Shown: positions 58,520-64,000 of the stretch, piece after piece
Layout of the letters: each line of letters starts with the position of its first letter
Numbering within the stretch: the stretch's first letter is position 1
NCBI RefSeq assembly: GCF_013141865.1
Contig: NZ_RCST01000001.1
Span: 2,356,001-2,420,000, forward strand
Source: Methylomonas sp. ZR1
GTDB lineage: Bacteria; Pseudomonadota; Gammaproteobacteria; Methylococcales; Methylomonadaceae
DNA: 64,000 bases
Reading direction: 5' to 3'
Program-made: the position numbers and the translations under genes
Notes under the pieces: model-generated
What the model was told of the DNA's origin: nothing
Databases searched by the model: none
The model's input: the letters and a program-made list of their open reading frames with translations, nothing else

Positions 58520-59056
58520 ATGAACCAGAAAACCATCGATCTCGAACAAGTCAGAGCAGCCTATACCGCGCTGCCGCAAACATTTTCCTCCGCGCTAATG
58601 GCCACGGTCAGCGCTTCCGGGGAGCCCGAAGCCAGTTACGCCGCTTACGTGAGGCACGACGGTCATTATTACGTGTATGTCAGCGAACTGTCGGCGCACA
58701 CCCAAAACCTATTGCACAACGGCCGGGTTTGCCTGTTGTTCGTCGAGGACGAAGACAAAGCCGCGCATTTGTTCGCCCGGCAACGGGTTACCTATCACTG
58801 CTCGGCCGGCGAAATCGACCGCGAGTCCGAAGCTTTCGCCTACATCATGGGCTTATTCGAGGAAAAATTCGGCGCGTTCATGAAACAGTTACAAAACATG
58901 CAGGACTTTCATCTGTTCTGTATCCGTCCGCAGCGCGGCAGTTTCGTGCAGGGTTTTGCCAAGGCATTTTCGATAGAAGGCGACGATTTGGGGCAAATCC
59001 GTCACGTCAACGATGTCGGCCATAAGGCCCGCGAACCGGCCGAAGCGCCGGCGTAA
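58520..59056 (+). CDS. hutZ: HugZ/HutZ-family heme-degrading protein
   Basis: 178 residues, as in Vibrio HutZ. Split-barrel FMN-type fold: FSSALMATVSASGEPEASYA, YYVYVSELSAHTQNLL and CLLFVEDEDKAAHLFARQRV. Heme-type HugZ features include the C-terminal His residues (RHVNDVGHK) and DFHLFCIRPQRGSFVQGF. The family binds heme and degrades it to release iron, usually with an electron donor. AGGAAACCCGC precedes the start. It is next in the operon after hmuS. Confidence 0.88.
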   Translation: MNQKTIDLEQVRAAYTALPQTFSSALMATVSASGEPEASYAAYVRHDGHYYVYVSELSAHTQNLLHNGRVCLLFVEDEDKAAHLFARQRVTYHCSAGEIDRESEAFAYIMGLFEEKFGAFMKQLQNMQDFHLFCIRPQRGSFVQGFAKAFSIEGDDLGQIRHVNDVGHKAREPAEAPA

Positions 59057-59100
59057 GGCGGAGCGGCAGCCTAAAAGTCCGGCTGCATTTTTATCGGTAT

Positions 59101-59160
59101 CCCGTTCGGGCTGAGCCTGTCGAAGCCTTGAGTTGAATGCCCTTTGACAGGGGGAACGGG
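59101..59160. repeat. REP-type repeat inside the heme operon
   Basis: CCCGTTCGGGCTGAGCCTGT and CGAAG, then an inverse part CCTTTGACAGGGGGAACGGG. Ends CCCGTTC and GAACGGG pair, with an asymmetric internal loop. It shares its core with 3915-3942. It sits between hutZ and hmuT and could modulate mRNA levels there. Confidence 0.65.
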
Positions 59161-59201
59161 TATTTAAGGGCCGGATTAATAAATCAAACGAAAACCCGAA
59201 C

Positions 59202-60104
59202 ATGAAACAGACCACATCCCTAATCCATAAACTTGTCAGAGCCGCATCCGTTGCGCTCCTCTGGCTAACCGCCGCCGCGCCTGCCAATGCCGCCGGTCCG
59301 AGCCGCATCGTTTCGGTCGGCGGCGCGCTGACCGAAATCGTCTACGCCCTGGACAGTGCCGAGCGTCTGGTCGGCGTCGACAGCACCAGCCTGGCGCCGG
59401 CCGAGGCTAAAGCCCTGCCGCAAGTGGGCTACATGCGCACGCTGTCGGCCGAAGGCGTGCTGTCGCTGCGCCCGGACCTGCTATTGGCCAGCGCCCACGC
59501 CGGGCCACCGGCGGTGCTGGAGAAATTGCGCGCGGCCGGCGTGCGTATCGAAACGCTGGCCGAGGACTATTCCGCCGCCGGCATTACCGCCAAAATCGGC
59601 ACTATCGCCGCCTTGCTGGATAAGCCCGAGCAAGGCCGGGCACTGGCCGGCCAGGTGCAAGCCGATTTCGACCGCTTGGCGCAGTGGCGTGCTCAACAGG
59701 ACGAGCAACCCAAGGTGCTGTTTTTAATGGCAGTCGCCCACGGCGCACCGCTGGCTTCAGGACACGGCACCGCCGCCGACGCGATGTTAACCCTGGCCGG
59801 CGCCACCAATGCCGTCGGCGAACTGCAAGGCAACAAACCCATCGGCACGGAAGCGATGGTCGCCGCCGCCCCGGACGTGATTTTGTTAACCGACGTCGCC
59901 GCCAACGCCATCGGCGGCCTGGAAGCGTTCTACCGGCAACCCGGCATCGCCCAAACCCCAGCCGGCCGGCAGCGTAAAGTCTTCGTGGTCGATACCCTGG
60001 CCTTGCTCGGCTTTGGCTTGCACAGCGGCCAGGCCGTGCTGGAACTGGCCAAACGACTGCACGACGAACCGGCAGTAGCCGCCGACGCGGGGGCCGGCCG
60101 ATGA
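59202..60104 (+). CDS. hmuT: HmuT, periplasmic heme-binding protein
   Basis: 300 residues with a signal peptide ending APANAAG. PSRIVSVGGALTEIVYALDS opens the two-lobed periplasmic binding fold (helical backbone), followed by LVGVDSTSLAPAEAKALPQV and, later, VAHGAPLASGHGTAADAMLTL. It passes heme to HmuUV. The stop overlaps the hmuU ATG by four bases. Confidence 0.93.
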   Translation: MKQTTSLIHKLVRAASVALLWLTAAAPANAAGPSRIVSVGGALTEIVYALDSAERLVGVDSTSLAPAEAKALPQVGYMRTLSAEGVLSLRPDLLLASAHAGPPAVLEKLRAAGVRIETLAEDYSAAGITAKIGTIAALLDKPEQGRALAGQVQADFDRLAQWRAQQDEQPKVLFLMAVAHGAPLASGHGTAADAMLTLAGATNAVGELQGNKPIGTEAMVAAAPDVILLTDVAANAIGGLEAFYRQPGIAQTPAGRQRKVFVVDTLALLGFGLHSGQAVLELAKRLHDEPAVAADAGAGR

Positions 60105-61195
60105 CTATGCATGCCGCGATGGCGGCGGCCGGACCGCGTCTTTGGTTGAAACCGGCCTTGAGCCGCGCCGGCCTGTGCTGGTTGCTGGCACTGCTGCTGG
60201 CCGTCGCCGCCTTGGCCGCGCTGGGCAGCGGCGCAGTCGCAATCTCGGCCGGCCAGGCCGCGGCCATCGTCGCCGACCGCTTCGGTATCGCCCTGCCCTG
60301 GCCGTTCGGCGCGGACCAGCAAGCGGTGCTGCTGGCGATTCGCGCGCCGCGCCTGGTGTTGGGTTTGCTGGTCGGCGGCGCCTTGGCTGCATCCGGCGCG
60401 GCGATGCAGGGCTTGTTCCGCAATCCGCTGGCCGATCCGGCCTTGATCGGCGTTTCCAGCGGCGCCGCGCTGGCCGCGGTGGCGGTCATTGTTTTGCGCG
60501 ACAGCCTGTTTGGCGCTGTGGCCGGCGCATTCGGCGCCTATTTATTACCGGTCGCGGCCATCACCGGCGGTTTTGGGGTCAGTTGGCTGGTGTACCGGCT
60601 GGCCGACAGCGGCGACCGGCTGGACGTGGCCTCGCTGTTGTTGTCCGGCATCGCCATCAACGCGCTGGCCGGTTCGGCCACCGGCTTGCTGGTCTATCTG
60701 GCCGACGACGACCAATTGCGCAGCTTGACCTTCTGGAGCTTGGGCAGCCTGAACGGCGCCGGCTGGGACGGCGTCGCCATCGGCGCACCGTTTTTACTGG
60801 CCAATCTGCTACTGTTGCCATGGTTGGCGGATGCCTTGAACGCCTTGCTGCTCGGCGAAGCTGAAGCCGGACATTTGGGCTTTCCGGTGGAACGCATCAA
60901 AACCGGCGTGGTGGCCTTGGTCGCGCTCGGCGTCGGCGCGGCGGTGGCCTTGTCCGGCGTGATCGGCTTCGTCGGTCTGGTGGTGCCGCATCTATTGCGC
61001 TTGGCGCTGGGGCCGGACCACCGCTGGCTATTGCCGGCGTCAGCGCTGCTCGGCGCCTTGCTGCTGATCGGTTCTGATTATCTGGCCCGCAGCTTGGCGG
61101 CGCCGGCCGAAATCCCGATCGGCATCGTCACCGGCCTACTCGGCAGTCCGTTTTTTCTGTGGCTGCTGTTCCGGCAAAAACTGATGGGCCATTAA
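60101..61195 (+). CDS. hmuU: HmuU, heme ABC permease (FecCD family)
   Basis: 364 residues, with eight to ten membrane helices of the FecCD/BtuC type. RAPRLVLGLLVGGALAASGA, MQGLFRNPLADPALIGVSSG and SLTFWSLGSLNGAGWDG are family signatures. The C-terminal IVTGLLGSPFFLWLLF closes it. Two bases separate its stop from the hmuV ATG. It forms a dimer with two HmuV subunits. Confidence 0.95.
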   Translation: MTMHAAMAAAGPRLWLKPALSRAGLCWLLALLLAVAALAALGSGAVAISAGQAAAIVADRFGIALPWPFGADQQAVLLAIRAPRLVLGLLVGGALAASGAAMQGLFRNPLADPALIGVSSGAALAAVAVIVLRDSLFGAVAGAFGAYLLPVAAITGGFGVSWLVYRLADSGDRLDVASLLLSGIAINALAGSATGLLVYLADDDQLRSLTFWSLGSLNGAGWDGVAIGAPFLLANLLLLPWLADALNALLLGEAEAGHLGFPVERIKTGVVALVALGVGAAVALSGVIGFVGLVVPHLLRLALGPDHRWLLPASALLGALLLIGSDYLARSLAAPAEIPIGIVTGLLGSPFFLWLLFRQKLMGH

Positions 61196-61196
61196 C

Positions 61197-62009
61197 ATGC
61201 TGCAAGCCATGGACCTGAGCCTGCGCGCCGGCGCGAAAATCTTGCTGGACGGCGTGACGCTGGAGCTGCGCCCCGGCGAAGTACTGGCCGTGGCCGGCCC
61301 GAACGGCGCCGGCAAATCCAGCCTGTTGCGGGCCATCAGCGGCGAGCTGGCGCCTTTCGCCGGCCAGGTGACGATGAACGGCCGGCCGCTGGCGGAATGG
61401 CCGCCACAACAGGCGGCCTTGCTGCGCGGCGTGTTGCCGCAAAGTTCCGGACTGGCGTTTCGTTTTACGGTGCGCGACGTGGCCCTGATGGGCCGCAGCC
61501 CGCAGCGCAAAACCCACAGTGCTGCGCAAAACCGGGCCATCGCCGAACAGGCGCTGGCGATGACCGATACCGGCCATCTGGCCGAACGCATCTACACCAC
61601 GCTGTCCGGCGGCGAACGCCAACGGGTGCAACTGGCGCGGGTGCTGGCGCAAATCTGGGAACCGCAAGACCCACTACACCGCTATCTGTTGCTGGACGAA
61701 CCGACCTCGGCTCTGGACCTGGCCCACCAGCACGCGGTGCTGGCCATCGCCCGCCGCTTCGCCGACGAACAACAGGCCGGGGTGTTGGCGGTCTTGCACG
61801 ACCTGAATCTGGCCGCGCTTTACGCCGACCGCATCGCCCTGCTGCACCAAGGCCGGCTCGCCGCCATCGGCACGCCCGCGCAAATCCTGAACAGCGAGCT
61901 GATCCGGCAAGTATTCGCTTACCCGGTCAGCATCAGTAGTCATCCGCAAATCCCGAACGCGCCGCTGGTGATTCCGCGGCGGCAAGTGGCGCCGGGCTTG
62001 TCGGGATAA
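61197..62009 (+). CDS. hmuV: HmuV, heme ABC transporter ATPase
   Basis: 270 residues. Walker A GPNGAGKSS at about 33-41, signature LSGGERQRVQLAR near 138, Walker B YLLLDEPTSALDL, H-loop AVLHDLNLAALYADR. LLDGVTLELRPGEVLAVAG is the usual start. It powers heme entry into the cytoplasm and is the last gene of the operon. Confidence 0.95.
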   Translation: MLQAMDLSLRAGAKILLDGVTLELRPGEVLAVAGPNGAGKSSLLRAISGELAPFAGQVTMNGRPLAEWPPQQAALLRGVLPQSSGLAFRFTVRDVALMGRSPQRKTHSAAQNRAIAEQALAMTDTGHLAERIYTTLSGGERQRVQLARVLAQIWEPQDPLHRYLLLDEPTSALDLAHQHAVLAIARRFADEQQAGVLAVLHDLNLAALYADRIALLHQGRLAAIGTPAQILNSELIRQVFAYPVSISSHPQIPNAPLVIPRRQVAPGLSG

Positions 62010-62372
62010 TGAGGTCTGCGGTAATCCCGGATTGTTAACCGATTTAGCGTGTTCGGAGGAATACGTTAACAACGCCGCCAGGGATGGCGGCACCTTACGA
62101 TTCAATGCCACAGATTTTCCGGCATGGCGATGGTGTTATTGGGAGTAAAATCGAATAAACTGGAAGAGGAAACTGGCCCAGTTGCAATCGGTCGATCCAG
62201 TGATTCAAAAACTCCTATTGCTCCGTTACCTGTCGTTGGTTTTGATTTCCGAATGATATACAGACAGAAAAATGTCATGCCGACCAATCAGTAATTGCAA
62301 AATTAAGGATTAACTTGCTGATATACGGAAACTGTTTGATTACTACTTAGGCGTCATACCAGAGGCCGCATC
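62010..62372. other. Gene-free region after the heme operon, with a hairpin
   Basis: 363 bases. A 7-bp hairpin GCCGCCA-GGGA-TGGCGGC (62074-62091) lies 65 bases after the hmuV stop; without a T-run it is only a weak terminator candidate. A 61-codon minus frame (62102-62287) has no RBS or recognisable content. Nothing else seen. Confidence 0.4.
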
Positions 62373-63491
62373 ATGCCACCCGGACTTACTCCATCAGAAC
62401 AGTTGGTGAACAAACTCGGCGCAATTAGCTTCCTGCGCCTTTGGACCCACCCAAACCCCGTTGGCAAAGGCGGAAAGGAACTATGTGATTGTTTGGTGGT
62501 CTGCGGACCCCACATTATCATATTCTCAGTCAAAGAGATTGAGTACCGAGATACCGGTGACGCTGTTGGCTGGGAACGATGGCAAAAGTCCGCAATTGAA
62601 AAGTCAGTGAAGCAGATTTGGGGCGCGGAACGTTGGCTGCAGGTTGCCGACGGCCTGATTCGAAGCGATGGGCGAGAGATCACGCTCCCGCCAAAGAAGG
62701 ATCGTCGGTTCCATCGGATCACGGTTTCACTGGGAGGGCGGGGCAAAGTCCCACTGAAATGGGGAGATCTTGGGCACGGGTTTGTGCACTTGCTTGACGA
62801 GTACAGCTTGGAAGCAACATTCAACGAACTCACTACAGTCACAGACTTTGTCCGTTACCTATCCGCCGCCGAGAGCCTCTTCGAGCGCGGCGCGACGCCT
62901 GTCTTCATGGGTGCCGGTGCTGAGGACTTGCTAGCGCTCTATGTCCAGAACGGACCTGACTTTGGACTGTTTGATCCAGATACCGGACAACCAGCTCTTG
63001 CGTTTATTCACGAGGGTGTCTGGTTAGCCCTGACCAAAAGCGCCGACTATCTCGCGCGGAACAGGGACTTAGCGTCGTCATATGCCTGGGACAACCTGAT
63101 CGAGAGCTTTGCTCAGGACTTACTCACCGACGGCATGTTTGACATGTTCCGAAAGGAAGTAACCCAGAACGAGTTGGCGCTCGTCGCAATGGCGCTGCAG
63201 CCCCGATGTCACCGAGCGAATCTTGCAGATGCCTTCTTGGAATTTCTTCGCCCCATTAATGCGCGAATAGCCGCACGCCTCATAGTCGCAGACAACGACA
63301 CTGCGTTCGTCTTCACCACTGGCGACTCGGCGGAACGGGAATTCCGTGGGCGAGAACTGATGCTGCGCTGCCTCGTCGTGAGGGGTCGCTGTAAATCCGT
63401 CAAGACTGTAATCGGCATCGCCACGGACCGGCCCAAGAAGGGCAGGCAAGGCCACTCGTCAGACATCGTCTACCTGCACATTCCACACTAG
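62373..63491 (+). CDS. Unknown protein, possible PD-(D/E)XK-type nuclease fold
   Basis: 372 residues. KGGKELCDCLVVCGPHIIIF followed by SVKEIEY (about 25-52) and GWERWQKSAIEKSVKQIWGA (about 65-84) recall proteins with a restriction-endonuclease-like core (E..D, then strand, then xxK). The remainder has LAFIHEGVWLALTKSADYLA and a C-terminal beta part. I do not know the family's function. It is unlike its neighbours in subject and lies in the accessory-looking right end, with repeats after it, so it may be a transferred gene. Confidence 0.6.
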   Translation: MPPGLTPSEQLVNKLGAISFLRLWTHPNPVGKGGKELCDCLVVCGPHIIIFSVKEIEYRDTGDAVGWERWQKSAIEKSVKQIWGAERWLQVADGLIRSDGREITLPPKKDRRFHRITVSLGGRGKVPLKWGDLGHGFVHLLDEYSLEATFNELTTVTDFVRYLSAAESLFERGATPVFMGAGAEDLLALYVQNGPDFGLFDPDTGQPALAFIHEGVWLALTKSADYLARNRDLASSYAWDNLIESFAQDLLTDGMFDMFRKEVTQNELALVAMALQPRCHRANLADAFLEFLRPINARIAARLIVADNDTAFVFTTGDSAEREFRGRELMLRCLVVRGRCKSVKTVIGIATDRPKKGRQGHSSDIVYLHIPH

Positions 63492-63572
63492 GATCCCGCC
63501 GAAACTAAGAAAATCGATGACATTCAGGCTGAACTTGGCTACTTCAAGAATATCAAGTGGCCAGCATAGTCT

Positions 63573-63592
63573 GGTGGGCAATTTTGCCCACC
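63573..63592. repeat. Perfect 8-bp hairpin repeat
   Basis: GGTGGGCA-ATTT-TGCCCACC, followed by CTACC. It is like the GGTGGGCA..TGCCCACCCTAC units scattered in many proteobacterial intergenic regions. Confidence 0.55.
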
Positions 63593-63628
63593 CTACCTCT
63601 GCTCGCAACATCCGCTGGCGTAGGCTGC

Positions 63629-63697
63629 CGGTGAGCTTGCGAACCGCACCGTTCGCGAAACGGTAGAATTTACTCCTTGCGGTTCGTTACCTCACCG
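63629..63697. repeat. Nested imperfect inverted repeat
   Basis: CGGTGAGCTTGCGAACCGCA (63629-63648) is complementary at 16 of 20 positions to 63678-63697. A smaller CCGTT-CGCGA-AACGG hairpin lies between them at 63649-63663. It overlaps the start of the receptor relic. Confidence 0.5.
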
Positions 63698-63907
63698 CTA
63701 GCCGCGAACCTCCTATCTTTTCACAGCCGGCCCGCCGCATACGCCGCCGAAACCGACAGCGACACGACGCTGCCAACCGTCGAAGTTAAAGCGCAAGCCG
63801 CAGGCGATCAGCGTGATCGACCATGCCTAATTCACGGCCCGCCCGCGCAGAACGCTAAACGGGCGGCCGCTTATATCCCAGGCTTGCTAGCCGACATTGT
63901 CGATTAA
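63677..63907 (+). pseudogene. Second remnant of a TonB-receptor N-terminus
   Basis: The frame has no ATG (TTG only) and no RBS. SRPAAYAAETDSDTTLPTVE, VKAQAAGDQ looks like the end of a signal peptide followed by the TonB box region of a siderophore receptor, but the sequence then degrades and stops at 63907. With 63908-64000 (no gene seen, ends in a REP core) it suggests decayed receptor DNA around the right end. Confidence 0.45.
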
Positions 63908-64000
63908 ATGTCTGCGACGAATGTTTAAATCTGCTCGGCTTCCATAGACAGTTCGAGACGGGCAAATACAAGATTGGTTATTCAGTCGAAGCCTTGGCTG

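Noticed and set aside
59602..60489. 295-codon minus-strand frame over hmuT/hmuU
   Set aside because: Arg/Pro-rich translation and overlap with two well-supported transporter genes; a shadow of GC bias.
62102..62287. 61-codon minus-strand frame after hmuV
   Set aside because: No RBS or recognisable motif; probably chance.

Overview
The window looks like chromosomal DNA of a gammaproteobacterium, most likely a Methylomonas-type methanotroph. This is inferred from the gene set: a PEP-CTERM tail of the VPLPAAVWLFG type, a nifJ / dihydroorotate-dehydrogenase-like pair, a cytochrome-free heme uptake operon and many GGDEF/EAL proteins. No methane or methanol oxidation gene lies in the window, so the assignment is tentative. 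I see no rRNA, tRNA, CRISPR array, insertion sequence or complete prophage.

Left part (1-17959): a truncated twin-amidase gene behind a coiled-coil membrane protein; an AstE/AspA-type M14 metallopeptidase; an orphan Imm51-like immunity protein between two REP-type repeats; a GCS2-type glutamate-cysteine ligase homologue; the operon nifJ - DHOD-like flavoprotein - DUF4186; envelope and unknown genes, including a YcbB-type L,D-transpeptidase; then an ATP-grasp-like protein, DUF2905, a small hydrolase and a rubredoxin.

Middle part (18065-42587): hflK-hflC, a large GAF-GAF-GGDEF-EAL receptor, an exported PrxQ-like peroxiredoxin, CorA, a P2-type cation ATPase with Na,K-ATPase-like signatures, a short flagellin with a coiled-coil partner, MlaA, a GspE/PilB ATPase and a YebC regulator. 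A light/c-di-GMP cluster follows: a membrane PAS-GGDEF-EAL protein, a heme oxygenase and a bacteriophytochrome whose output is PAS-GGDEF-EAL rather than a kinase. A DUF2076 protein with a good terminator ends this part.

Right part (42851-62009): an exported catalase-peroxidase (katG) divergent from oxyR, then a 15.5 kb iron/heme operon behind a Fur box that matches the 7-1-7 consensus exactly. Its order is: His-rich small protein, hmuP, tonB, exbB, exbD, TonB receptor, PepSY-like membrane protein, membrane-anchored flavin/2Fe-2S reductase, relic of a receptor, heme/hemoglobin-type receptor, small protein, PEP-CTERM surface protein, hmuS, hutZ, hmuT, hmuU, hmuV. It encodes a complete route from outer-membrane capture, through TonB energy coupling and periplasmic ABC import, to heme breakdown. 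The exosortase-type protein and the reductase pair are the parts that do not belong to the textbook version. The right end (62010-64000) is accessory-like: one nuclease-like unknown gene, several hairpin repeats and a second relic of a TonB-receptor N-terminus.
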